From: Prevotella sp.
Lineage (GTDB): Bacteria; Bacteroidota; Bacteroidia; Bacteroidales; Bacteroidaceae
Assembly (NCBI GenBank): GCA_024690505.1
Contig: JAILPA010000188.1
Coordinates: 1-64,000, forward strand
Direction of reading: 5' to 3'
Length of the DNA stretch: 64,000 nt
The position numbers were made by a program, and so were the translations under genes. The notes beneath the pieces were generated by a model. It was not told the origin of the DNA. It did no database searches and saw only the letters and a list, made by a program, of their open reading frames with translations. Below are positions 18,201-27,283 of the stretch, one piece after another; within the stretch, counting starts at the first letter, position 1, and each line of letters opens with the position of its first letter.

Positions 18201-20276
18201 AAGGCATCGAAAGGCGACCCAGCACGTAACGTGGCTGCCACCGAATACTTCCGCGTGAATCCCCATCGGCTGAACCTGGGTGTCATAGGTCTCGACATGA
18301 AGACGGCCGACGGAAAGCCCATAGCCCTGAACACCCTGAAGGGCATCCATCAGGAGCTGAAGCTCTACGACGGCGTCATTGAATCGCAGTTCGTGGCCGA
18401 CGGCTCACCCGTCGACGTCACCACGGCATGTATGCAGGACCGCGATGCCGTCATCTACCGCATCAAGTCGCCTCTGCTGAAAGAGGGACGGGCCGCTGTG
18501 GCCATCCGTTTCCCCTACCCCACAGGTAAGCACGCCGACGACGCTGCCGACTTCACCAAGCCCGAACACCACACATCACGCATCATCATGCACCCCGCAT
18601 CCGTTCCCGGTGCTCCGTCGTCAGCTCCCAGTGCTTCTTCATCTGTTCCCGGTGCTTCTTCTATAGCTCCCGGTGCTTCTTCTATAGCTCCCGGTGCTCC
18701 TTTGTCAGCTCCCAGTGCTTCTTCTTTAGAGTCCGTGGTCGGCGGTTTGCCCGCCGACACCCATTCCGCCCTCATTGAGCACACCATTGACAGCACCACC
18801 TATTACCTTTCCCTGCGCTGGCAGGGCAACGCCACTTTGCAGGAATGCGACCGCCACTACTTCGAGCTGTCCACCACTGCCGATGTCCTCGCCTTCGAGG
18901 CCGAATACTTGTGCGCTGACCCCTTAAAGGATAGTGGCAGGGAGCAGTCAGCACTCGTCTTCGACCAGCAGCTGAAAGCCGTCATCAAAGCATGGAACCG
19001 TTGGTGGCAGGAGGGCGCCATTGTCGACTTCGGACAGTGCACCGACCCGCGAGCCCGCGAACTGGAACGCCGCGTGGTGCTCAGCCAGTACCTCACGCAG
19101 GTGAACTGCGCCAACGCCCAACCACCGCAGGAGACCGGCCTTACGTATAACTCGTGGTTCGGCCGCCCGCATCTGGAAATGACATGGTGGCACATGGTAG
19201 ACTTCGCCCTGTGGAACAGGCCGCAGACCGTTGCCAACATCCTCGACTGGTACAACAGTGTTGCATATCCTGTGGCACGCCAGATTGCACAGCGACAAGG
19301 ATTCAAGGGAGTGCGCTGGATGAAGATGACCGACCCCTGGGCTGGCGAGGCTCCGTCGAACACGGGCAGCTATCTCATCTGGCAGCAGCCACATTATATA
19401 TATATGGCTGAGGAGCTCTACAGAGCCAACCCCACCACAGCCACGCTCAAGAAATATGCCGAGCAGGTAGAAGAGACGGCTGCCTTCATGGCAGACTTCG
19501 TGTCTGTGGGCAAGGGGGCGTCTGCCTCCAAGCAGCGCTACTTCCTACAGGGCGCCACCGCCATGCAGGAGTCGATGTCGAAGGACTTTAGCTATAATCA
19601 CCCCTTTGAACTGGCATACTGGCAGTATGGTCTCAACGTAGCAAATCAATGGCGCGAACGGTTGAGCAAGCAGCGCAACGAGCAATGGGATGCCATCATA
19701 GCCAACCTCGCTCACCTCCCCGAGACGAAAGACGGCATATACACAGCTGGTATGGCTAAAGGCAAGACCGACGGACTGAAATCGTTCGACCCCTTCGATG
19801 CCGTCGCCAGCGGTGCAAAGCCCGTCGTCACGACTGAGACCTTTGCTGAGAAATGCCGCAATGACCACCCTGCCGTGCTCGGCGCTGCAGGACTGCTGCC
19901 ACTGAGCACTGCACCTCTCTACAACAAAGAAAAGATGAACGCCACCCTCGACTGGGTGATGGACAACTGGAACTGGGCCACTACCTGGGGATGGGACTAC
20001 GGCATGACGGCTATGGCGGCCGCACGACTCGGACAGCCCGAAACGGCCCTCCGTGCCCTGCTCATCGACACACAGAAGAACACATATCTGCCCAACGGCC
20101 ATAACTTCCAGACGGCCGACCGGCTGCGTATCTACCTGCCCGGCAATGGCGCATTGCTCACCGCTGTGGCCATGATGTGTGCTGGATGGGACGGATGCAC
20201 CATCCCCAACAACCCCGGCTTCCCCCAGGACGGCACGTGGAACGTGCGCTGGGAGGGCCTGCAACGAATGCAATAA
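15240..20276 (+). CDS. Multi-catalytic pectinase: GH28 polygalacturonase + GH105 unsaturated rhamnogalacturonyl hydrolase + C-terminal helical glycosidase-like domain
   Basis: 1678-aa uninterrupted ORF; GH28 motifs NDGPNGDGCDPESC, NTGDDCIAIKSG and NGHGGVVIGSE; GH105 motifs HCWGRAQGWYTMALIEVLD and SVAGLGP; third domain SLTVGNGHFATTVDVTGLQSFP...MTWWHMVDFALW. Confidence 0.9.
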   Translation: MYRTIRTLLLMLLAPLAIMANEWNAQLYEKIERSIIEPKFADKVFLITKFGAVPDNLASDKLTQKQKAQANQKAIQKAIDKCSKKGGGHVVVPAGCTFLTGAIEMKSGVNLEVQEGATLQFVFEPDLYPIVETSWEGLDCFNLSPCIYAFRADDFAITGKGTIDGGGSNETWWKWCGAAHFGWTEGTISQKAEARPRLLRNGEDGVPMFDERGNRTPERTFGPKDGLRPQLISFNLCQRVLLEDVTLLRSPFWVIHPLKSTDITVRRVKMINDGPNGDGCDPESCDRVLIEDCFFNTGDDCIAIKSGRNRDGRERAMPSQNIIIRNCEMKNGHGGVVIGSEISGGCKNVFAHDCVMDSPNLDRVLRIKTNSCRGGIIENIFMKDVKVGQCGESVLKINLDYEHNEICCRGNYPTVRNVLMENVTCQKSKYGVQIIGLDEDTYVYDIDVRNCRFNGVKQGNFQSGKVRNVRFDRLYVNDGLVLQEKPYKHYSEWMTYSEMKRVPQSYMLDFSTKPKWSYVMGIELEGMLDTYLRYGGDDIRKYCQMYTDTMINAKGDIRGYNILDYNLDNIRTGHFVTRMYQQWPEAKNLLAMQTMMKQLQDQPRTVADKVYWHKAIYAYQVWLDGIFMGLPYRCLTAPITTSAKDKRKGAVEKIYDDAVDQLKITYQRTLDPKTGLNRHAYDETRKAFWSDKETGLSQHCWGRAQGWYTMALIEVLDAMPESYSRRGEVIDLLKKDFDAILKWQDKQSGVWYQVMDSPGREGNYLESTCSAMFTYALLKAYRKGYVGTKYRDAGIKAYRGIINNFIRVNDDKTISLTQCCSVAGLGPAATDEVIAAMKQVNPKGSVKENKRRDGSYSYYLSEPIRDNDAKGLGPFIWASLEMEMMGFDTDNVMQPIDRMGVVGRNNPVVKEASPLASLTVGNGHFATTVDVTGLQSFPFEYGAGVPLTAMSDWGWHKFKNTAGLTPADSEKTSDLGHGHPETYAVEYKASKGDPARNVAATEYFRVNPHRLNLGVIGLDMKTADGKPIALNTLKGIHQELKLYDGVIESQFVADGSPVDVTTACMQDRDAVIYRIKSPLLKEGRAAVAIRFPYPTGKHADDAADFTKPEHHTSRIIMHPASVPGAPSSAPSASSSVPGASSIAPGASSIAPGAPLSAPSASSLESVVGGLPADTHSALIEHTIDSTTYYLSLRWQGNATLQECDRHYFELSTTADVLAFEAEYLCADPLKDSGREQSALVFDQQLKAVIKAWNRWWQEGAIVDFGQCTDPRARELERRVVLSQYLTQVNCANAQPPQETGLTYNSWFGRPHLEMTWWHMVDFALWNRPQTVANILDWYNSVAYPVARQIAQRQGFKGVRWMKMTDPWAGEAPSNTGSYLIWQQPHYIYMAEELYRANPTTATLKKYAEQVEETAAFMADFVSVGKGASASKQRYFLQGATAMQESMSKDFSYNHPFELAYWQYGLNVANQWRERLSKQRNEQWDAIIANLAHLPETKDGIYTAGMAKGKTDGLKSFDPFDAVASGAKPVVTTETFAEKCRNDHPAVLGAAGLLPLSTAPLYNKEKMNATLDWVMDNWNWATTWGWDYGMTAMAAARLGQPETALRALLIDTQKNTYLPNGHNFQTADRLRIYLPGNGALLTAVAMMCAGWDGCTIPNNPGFPQDGTWNVRWEGLQRMQ
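18606..18731 (+). repeat. In-frame 21-bp (7-codon) tandem repeat, 6 units, encoding PGA(P/S)SSA-type heptads
   Basis: CCCGGTGCTTCTTCTATAGCT-type units read directly; units 3 and 4 are identical. Confidence 0.95.
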
Positions 20277-20309
20277 CAAACACACAAAACACACAAACTA
20301 CAACAAACA

Positions 20310-22109
20310 ATGAAACGCTTTCTACTCGGTTTATCATTGGTTATTTGCCATTTATCGCTTAGCAGTGTAGCCGCACAGGACATCCCCGCCTTCCCTGGCG
20401 CCGAAGGCCACGGACGATACACAACAGGCGGACGTGGCGCCACCAAGGTGGTTCATGTCACCAACCTCAACAACAGCGGCACCGGCTCGTTCCGGGCTGC
20501 CGTCAGCGGTTCCACCAAGAAGATCATCGTCTTCGACGTTGGCGGAGTGATTCCCCTGCTCAGCGACGTGACCATCGGAGCCAATACCACCATCCTCGGA
20601 CAGACGGCGCCTGCCCCCGGCATCACCCTCCGCTACTATACAGTGCGTCCAAACGGCAACAACATCATTATGCGCTTCATTCGTTGCCGCCGCGGACAGG
20701 AGAAGGACATCAACGACGGTGCCGATGCCACATGGTGTCGCAATCTGACAGGAATCATCCTCGACCACTGCTCCTTCTCATGGTCGATTGATGAGGTGGC
20801 ATCTTTCTACGACAACAACAACTTCACCATGCAGTGGTGCACCATTGGCGAGAGCCTCAACAACGCCGGACACGGCAAGGGCGCTCACGGCTACGGCGGC
20901 ATCTGGGGCGGCAAGCTGGCCTCGTTCCACCACAATCTCATCTGCCATGTCAACAACCGCTCGCCACGCTTCAATGGCGCCCGCTACAACTGGAAAGGCT
21001 ATACGTCGAATAAGCTTTACAATGAGTACAAGTGGGCCAATACACTCCAGGCAGAGAACGTCGATTTCCGCAACTGCGTCATCTACAACTGCGGCAACGG
21101 CTGTTACGGCGGCCCTGGAGGCGGGAAGATCAACATCGTGAACAATTACTACAAGACGGGCCCTGCTGCGAGCACCAGCCGTGTCACCCAGGTGACGGTG
21201 GCCGCCAACGGCAATGCCGGCGATGACCAGACTTTCTGGACGATGACCAGCCGATACTTCATTGACGGCAACCAGATGAACAACACAGCCGACTTTAACG
21301 GGTGGTCGAACATCAGTTACGACAATGGCACCTACACCATCGACAACGAGCAATGGAGCCCCGATCCCAATCACTACAACGGCGAGGACGTCACCTACAA
21401 AAAGAACGGAGCCGGAACCGACTGTGTCCGCATCCGTCTTGACGAGCCCGCACCAACAGGCGTTGTAACAACCCACACGGCAGCCACGGCATTCGACAAG
21501 GTACTGGCCTACGCCGGCGCTTCGCTCAACCCCGACGATGTCGACACACGCTATTTCGACGAAGCACGCTCAGGCACAGCGACCTATAGCGGCTCTGTCA
21601 CCAACACCAAGGGGCGTATTGACATTGTCAGTGATGTCAACGGCTATACCGAGGCCACCTTCGGCACGGGCAGTCGTCCCACCGATTTCGACACCGACAA
21701 GGATGGTATTCCCGATGCCTGGGAGACGGCCAACGGTCTGAACCCCAGCAGCAATGCCGATGCCATGAAAACGACCATCGACCCGTTAGGCTACTACACC
21801 AACCTTGAAGTCTATGTCAACTCGCTCGTACAGGACATCATGCTCAACGAGAACGCTGATGCCAAGGAGGATATGGAGGTGAAGGACTATTACCCCGCCT
21901 ACCACAAGGAGGACGGCACGCTGGTGGCCGCCGTCAACATGCCTGGTGACCCTGAGGCCATTCGGGAAGTATCGACAGCAGCAGACGGCACAAAAGCCTA
22001 CTACAACCTGCAGGGCGTGCGTATCGACGCTCCCGCCCACGGCATCTGCATTGAGGTGACGACCAAGCCCAACGGCACTAAGACCTCGCGCAAAATAATT
22101 ACTAACTAA
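20310..22109 (+). CDS. Pectate lyase, PL1 family, with C-terminal sorting-like tail
   Basis: IPAFPGAEGHGRYTTGGRGATKVVHVTNLNNSGTGSFRAAV; ITIAGQTAP-like and FSWSIDE motifs. Confidence 0.93.
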   Translation: MKRFLLGLSLVICHLSLSSVAAQDIPAFPGAEGHGRYTTGGRGATKVVHVTNLNNSGTGSFRAAVSGSTKKIIVFDVGGVIPLLSDVTIGANTTILGQTAPAPGITLRYYTVRPNGNNIIMRFIRCRRGQEKDINDGADATWCRNLTGIILDHCSFSWSIDEVASFYDNNNFTMQWCTIGESLNNAGHGKGAHGYGGIWGGKLASFHHNLICHVNNRSPRFNGARYNWKGYTSNKLYNEYKWANTLQAENVDFRNCVIYNCGNGCYGGPGGGKINIVNNYYKTGPAASTSRVTQVTVAANGNAGDDQTFWTMTSRYFIDGNQMNNTADFNGWSNISYDNGTYTIDNEQWSPDPNHYNGEDVTYKKNGAGTDCVRIRLDEPAPTGVVTTHTAATAFDKVLAYAGASLNPDDVDTRYFDEARSGTATYSGSVTNTKGRIDIVSDVNGYTEATFGTGSRPTDFDTDKDGIPDAWETANGLNPSSNADAMKTTIDPLGYYTNLEVYVNSLVQDIMLNENADAKEDMEVKDYYPAYHKEDGTLVAAVNMPGDPEAIREVSTAADGTKAYYNLQGVRIDAPAHGICIEVTTKPNGTKTSRKIITN

Positions 22110-22148
22110 ATCCTAATTATAACTTTTATTACTTAAAAATCAAACCGT

Positions 22149-25100
22149 ATGAAGTACAAATTGCTACGATTCTCCCTATTGGGCATTTTTGCGATGCTCT
22201 GTGGAGTAGCCCAGGCTGAATGGGTCGACATCAAGGCTGATTTCACTAATCAAAGTTTCTTCACCGAGGCTGATGCCAACGGGGCTACTGCTGGACTGAA
22301 AATGACTGCCGGTGGTTTCACCCGCGTGGCAGCCGATGATGCTTCGGCCAATGCCGTCATCAGTGGCAAATTCCACAGCAATGATCACGGTATCAGCAAT
22401 TTCTCAGCCACTGTCAAGGTGGAAGGTGCTGTGAAGATCACCTTCGGTACCTGTGCCTGGGGTGGCGACGTGACCGTAAAGGATGGAAACGGCGCCGTTG
22501 TGACCACGATGAACACCAACACCGGGGCCTGCTACCACGGGGACAAGGATGCCAACATCATTTCTTGCTACTACAAGCAGGAAGTGGCCACTACGCTGAC
22601 TATCAGCGGCGGCAGCTATGTTCCCTACTTCGCTGTAGAGAAGGTTGACCCGAAAGAACTGGCAAGCGACGTGAAGTTCATCTTCGATGCCGCCAATAGT
22701 GGTGCAGAGGGCGTGGCTCCTGCTGAAGAGACAGCGGCAGTAGGAAGCCAGTACACCCTGCCAAAGAACTTCACCCTCTACAAGGAAGGTATGACTCTGA
22801 CTGGATGGACTGACGGCAAGAACACGTATGCTCCTGGCGAGGCCATTACGGCTCCCGATGCAGAGAGCGTAACGCTGACGCCCGTCTTCACTACGAACGA
22901 GGTGAGCCTGGCCGACCGCACCGACGAGGTGAAGCTGAACTTCACCTTCCGCCGCGACCAGGGTGCTCCCACCGTGGCCTACCAGAACAAGATTGGCATG
23001 TGGGTGACCCAGGCCCTTGTCAATGGCAAGACCATCGACGTGAAGGCCGACTTCGACACCAACAACGGCGGTAAGTTTGCCAACGGCAACTGGAACGACT
23101 GGGCACAGCTGAACAGCGGCACTAAGTGGACCGTTCCATCGTGCAAGGGCGCCACCATTTCGATGGAAGCCTACAGCGACATCACCACTACCACCATCGA
23201 CGGCCAGAGCGACTACACGCAGGGCAAGACCATCAGCTACACCATCGCCGGCAGTGCCGAGACGGTCGATGTCGTCATCGGCGACGGCTCCTACTACCGC
23301 TACATCCAGGTTGTACTACCCATGGTACAGAGTCAGGGCGGTGGCGAGAGCTTCAATAATGAGGCGGCTACCATCGAGTGGGCAATGAACGACAAAAACA
23401 ATCCCAGTACATATACCGCTGCTCCTGAAGGTGCATTCGCTACAGTTGCTTTTGCTTACGACTCAAATGTAACAATCAAAGGCGCACGCGAAATCACAGA
23501 TGAGAATGGAAGTGGAACTGGTGTAACAGGTATTGAGTTCGCTCCTACCAACAAGACCGATTTGCTGACATGGAGTCTGAAACCATCAGCCGGTCTTACT
23601 TTCACGCCGACAAAGATTTCGGGTTATGTCAACCGTGAAGGCACGGACGTGGAGAATGGACTCACTGTGTCTGCTTACACCGCCGGGAACAATCCACAAG
23701 TATTAGGAACATGGACAGCCCTTCGACGCACGAAGACTTCCAGCCAGAAATCTTACGATGCAACAGCCATCTACAAGTATGAGATTAATCTGACAGCCGA
23801 CCAACAAGCCGCTTTCGCATCAGCTGACGGGTTCTTCCTCACAGCAACGGTTGGCGTAGCCTCCGGCAAGAGTGCAGAGTTTGGTAAAGTCACCATTGAG
23901 GGCTTTGTAAATGGTACCATGGCCAATATTGAAAAATACACGCTGGCTACAGCTGTCGCTCCTGAGGGTGCTGGCAGCATCAACGTCTATCCCGTCAGCG
24001 AGCAGTACGAGGAGGGCAGCGAGGTGACCCTGACCGCCACCGAGAACTTTGGCTACGACTTCGTGAACTGGACCAACGCTGCCGGCGAGGAGGTTTCGAC
24101 CGAGGCAAAGTTCAAGTACACCATGAACAGCAACGAGACCCTCACCGCCAACTTCAAGGCTGTTGAGACCTATGAGCTGGCACTCACCGTAGACGGCACC
24201 AACGACTACATGGTAAACATCACCCCCGAGCCAACTATGGTCGATGGCAAGATGATGTACGAGAATGGCACAGCCGTACAGCTGACCGCCAATCAGTACG
24301 AGGGCTTGGTAACCTTCACCAACTGGAACGACGGCGACACCAACAGCAGCAAGCTTGTCAGCATGACTGAGGACACCAAGCTGACCGCTATGTATGCCCA
24401 GGCCGACATCATTGCCGGTTGGGACTTCTACACCGCAGGAGGCAATGGCCGTAAGGCCGACTTCGCCGCACAGGACAACGACGGTGATGCTCTGAATCTG
24501 GTGAACACCGCTTCCGGCGAGATCCAGGGATGGCTCGACAAGAGCTGGATCGCGGCCGGCGGCTACGAGAGCTTCAAGGGCGCTGCCGTGAACTGGCGCA
24601 CGGGTGCCAGCAATGGCGACGTGGGCTACTGGCACTGGCAGACCAAGGTCAACGCCGAGGCCTTCACCGACATCAACGTTCAGTTCCAGATGCTCTACAA
24701 CTACAACGCCTACCAGACCTACAACGCCGAGTACTCGCTCGACGGTGAGAACTGGACGAAGTTCGGCAGCATCACCATGAGCGGTGCCAAGGCTGCAGCC
24801 CAGTTCAAGGAGCAGATGCCCGCCGAGGCCAACAACCAGAAGGATCTCTACATCCGCATGATTGCCGACAAGACCTCGAAGGTGGACGGTTCAGCATCGG
24901 CCAACGACGGCAACACACTGGCCATGTTCTTCATCACCGGAACACCGAAGCTGGTTGATGACGGCAAGGCTCCCACACTAGTTTCTTCCGTTCCTGCCAA
25001 CGGCGCTACCGGTGCATCGGCAAGTGGCAGAATCGTGCTGACCTTCGACGAGCGTGTGAAGACGACCGACGGCGCACAGGCTACTCTGGGCACCGCTACA

Positions 25101-26624
25101 CTCACCCCCATTGTCAACGGTAAGACCATTACTTTCGAGTACAAGGGACTGGAATATGGCACCGACTACACCTTCGCACTGCCCGGCAACACCGTGGCCG
25201 ACCTCACCGACAACTTCCTGAAGGACGGCATCAGCATCGCCTTCACCACCATGCAGCGTCCCGCCGTGCAGAAGGGACTCTACGATGCAGTGGTTGAGAA
25301 CGTCGACCAGCTCCTGGCCGCCATCAATGCCGCCGAGACTCGTGCCGATAAGAACGTGCGCTACCGCATCTTCATCAAGAACGGCCAGTATGTCATCCCA
25401 GTGAAGGCCAGCATCAAGGTGGCCAAGGCCGAGGGCTACGAGGTACCCGAGTGCATCACCTTCCTCAACGCCTCGAACGTGTCGTTCATCGGTGAGAGCC
25501 GCGACGGCGTCATCATCACCAACGGCATCGACAAGAATGAGACATTCTCCGGACAATACGGTACCACCAGCAAGTACGATGGCATTGGCAACAGCGACGT
25601 GTTCCAGATTGGCAGTCGCGTCAGCGGACTCTACTGGCAAGACTTGACCGTTGAGACTGGCATGGACGATGCCACCGGCCGCGACCTGGCCATCCAGGAC
25701 AAGGGCACCAAGAACATCTACAAGAATGTGGGTCTGCGCGGCTACCAGGACACCTGGACCAGCAACAACGACAACGGACTCTACTACTTCGAGGACGGCT
25801 ACGTGCGCGGACGTACCGATTATATGTGTGGTAAGGGCGACATCTTCTGGAACCGCGTCGAGCTGCGCCAGATTGCAGGCGGCTACGCTGCCGTTCCCAG
25901 CAAGCCCGCCAAGTATGGCTGGATCTACAAAGACTGCGTCATCAATGGTGAAGGCAGTGGCGTCGATGGCAAGTACACCCTGGGCCGTCCTTGGGGCAGC
26001 GGCACACCTATTGCCCTGTTCATCGACACCCGCATGAACGTTGTTCCCTCGGCCATAGGCTGGAACGAGATGAGCAATGGCTGGCCCGCACGCTTCGCCG
26101 AGTACAATTCTACCACCTCCACTGGCACCGTCATTGACCTCAGCGGTCGTAAGAAGACCTTCGGCGACGGTCATGCAAACAATCCTGTGCTCACCGCAGA
26201 GGAGGCTCTGGAGAACAGCGACCTGCACCGCATGTATGGCGACTGGGATCCCACCCTCGCCACAGAGCAGGCTCCCATCCCCTCGGACGTCAAGCAGGAC
26301 GGTAGTAAGCTGGTTTGGAACAATAGCAACTATGCCATGCTCTGGGCTGTGGTGAAGGATGGCAGCATCGTAGCATTCACCACCGAGCCCACCTACGAGC
26401 TCACCGAGGACGGTGCCTACGCCGTGCGTGCCGCCAACGAGATGGGCGGACTGAGCGAGGCATCGGCCACTGTTCAGGCTAAGGACGTCCTGACCGGCAT
26501 CCACGAGGTGACACCCGCTACCGTGCCCGTCAGCGACCGCGTCTACAACATGCAGGGCATCCGCGTGGATCGCGCCACCAAGGGTCTCTACATCGTCAAT
26601 GGCCGCAAGGTCGTGATGAAGTGA
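22149..26624 (+). CDS. Multidomain pectin methylesterase (CE8) with N-terminal beta domains, InlB-type repeat, SbsA-like Ig domain and C-terminal tail
   Basis: 1491 aa; CE8 motifs GYQDTWTSNNDNGLYYFEDGYVRGRTDYMCGKGDIFWNR and LGRPWG; C-terminus VYNMQGIRVDRATKGLYIVNGRKVVMK. Confidence 0.92.
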   Translation: MKYKLLRFSLLGIFAMLCGVAQAEWVDIKADFTNQSFFTEADANGATAGLKMTAGGFTRVAADDASANAVISGKFHSNDHGISNFSATVKVEGAVKITFGTCAWGGDVTVKDGNGAVVTTMNTNTGACYHGDKDANIISCYYKQEVATTLTISGGSYVPYFAVEKVDPKELASDVKFIFDAANSGAEGVAPAEETAAVGSQYTLPKNFTLYKEGMTLTGWTDGKNTYAPGEAITAPDAESVTLTPVFTTNEVSLADRTDEVKLNFTFRRDQGAPTVAYQNKIGMWVTQALVNGKTIDVKADFDTNNGGKFANGNWNDWAQLNSGTKWTVPSCKGATISMEAYSDITTTTIDGQSDYTQGKTISYTIAGSAETVDVVIGDGSYYRYIQVVLPMVQSQGGGESFNNEAATIEWAMNDKNNPSTYTAAPEGAFATVAFAYDSNVTIKGAREITDENGSGTGVTGIEFAPTNKTDLLTWSLKPSAGLTFTPTKISGYVNREGTDVENGLTVSAYTAGNNPQVLGTWTALRRTKTSSQKSYDATAIYKYEINLTADQQAAFASADGFFLTATVGVASGKSAEFGKVTIEGFVNGTMANIEKYTLATAVAPEGAGSINVYPVSEQYEEGSEVTLTATENFGYDFVNWTNAAGEEVSTEAKFKYTMNSNETLTANFKAVETYELALTVDGTNDYMVNITPEPTMVDGKMMYENGTAVQLTANQYEGLVTFTNWNDGDTNSSKLVSMTEDTKLTAMYAQADIIAGWDFYTAGGNGRKADFAAQDNDGDALNLVNTASGEIQGWLDKSWIAAGGYESFKGAAVNWRTGASNGDVGYWHWQTKVNAEAFTDINVQFQMLYNYNAYQTYNAEYSLDGENWTKFGSITMSGAKAAAQFKEQMPAEANNQKDLYIRMIADKTSKVDGSASANDGNTLAMFFITGTPKLVDDGKAPTLVSSVPANGATGASASGRIVLTFDERVKTTDGAQATLGTATLTPIVNGKTITFEYKGLEYGTDYTFALPGNTVADLTDNFLKDGISIAFTTMQRPAVQKGLYDAVVENVDQLLAAINAAETRADKNVRYRIFIKNGQYVIPVKASIKVAKAEGYEVPECITFLNASNVSFIGESRDGVIITNGIDKNETFSGQYGTTSKYDGIGNSDVFQIGSRVSGLYWQDLTVETGMDDATGRDLAIQDKGTKNIYKNVGLRGYQDTWTSNNDNGLYYFEDGYVRGRTDYMCGKGDIFWNRVELRQIAGGYAAVPSKPAKYGWIYKDCVINGEGSGVDGKYTLGRPWGSGTPIALFIDTRMNVVPSAIGWNEMSNGWPARFAEYNSTTSTGTVIDLSGRKKTFGDGHANNPVLTAEEALENSDLHRMYGDWDPTLATEQAPIPSDVKQDGSKLVWNNSNYAMLWAVVKDGSIVAFTTEPTYELTEDGAYAVRAANEMGGLSEASATVQAKDVLTGIHEVTPATVPVSDRVYNMQGIRVDRATKGLYIVNGRKVVMK

Positions 26625-26627
26625 GCC

Positions 26628-26652
26628 ATGAACCGAGCTCGCTCGGGTTCAT
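26628..26652 (+). terminator. Hairpin 1 downstream of CE8 gene
   Basis: ATGAACCGAG/CTCGGGTTCAT imperfect stem just after the stop codon. Confidence 0.45.
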
Positions 26653-26679
26653 CAAAACATGAGCGAAAATAATAGTCAC

Positions 26680-26707
26680 GAGGGTGTGTCAAGACAGGCA
26701 CACCCTC
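26680..26707 (+). terminator. Hairpin 2 downstream of CE8 gene
   Basis: GAGGGTGTG/CACACCCTC 9-bp perfect stem. Confidence 0.5.
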
Positions 26708-26708
26708 A

Positions 26709-26751
26709 TTTAGCGGACAGTAATAGTGTTATATTATTACTGTCCGCTAAA
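26709..26751. repeat. Perfect 17-bp inverted repeat TTTAGCGGACAGTAATA-N9-TATTACTGTCCGCTAAA
   Basis: Read directly; the arm motif recurs near 40715 and 40753. Confidence 0.9.
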
Positions 26752-26781
26752 CATTACAATAGCTTGATGTGGGCGGCAGAA

Positions 26782-26945
26782 TGTAAGGAAAATTCAGATT
26801 TTCAAAAAGGGCCGTACTGTAAGCCTTTTGGAAAAGCACCGCTTTGAGGGTGAAAAAGGACAGCTTTGAGGGTCAAAAAGCGGTACTTTTCCGTCCTCAA
26901 AGCTGTCCTCTACTTTTTGCAAGAATATCGATGTAAAGAAAATTC
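26782..26945 (+). repeat. 164-bp modular intergenic element, copy B
   Basis: Flanks TGTAAGGAAAATTC / TGTAAAGAAAATTC; four 22-bp modules. Confidence 0.85.
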
Positions 26946-27161
26946 ACCGTCCGTATCGGGTTTGAATGGTTCATTATCCAGCCAAGCCCCTTCATCGCCA
27001 TGATAGCATTCCGTAGGCCAAACCCACATAAAATTGAATCAGCAGCACTAGAATAGGCCAAGCAACAGTGCTTAAACAGGTCTTTAGGTCGTCACCTACG
27101 GTCGGTCTTGAAGCGTAACATTTGCTCTTTATTTACGAAGGTGCTAAACATCGAGAAACGT

Positions 27162-27283
27162 GAAACGTAACTTTGACTGCAAAGAAACGTAACTTTGACT
27201 GCAAAGAAACGTAACTTTGAGGTGCGAGAAGCGTAACTTTGAGCAAAGAGAAGCGCAACTTTAAGCAACGAGAAGCATAACTT
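27162..27283 (+). repeat. Tandem 22-bp repeat array (5.5 units), GAAACGTAACTTTGACTGCAAA
   Basis: Units start at 27162, 27184, 27206, 27228, 27250 and 27272. Confidence 0.95.

Noticed and set aside
24978-26504. 508-aa minus-strand ORF inside the CE8 gene
   Set aside because: Shadow ORF; the plus strand has clear CE8 motifs.
27162-27283. Possible CRISPR array
   Set aside because: Units are contiguous with no spacers, and no cas genes are nearby.
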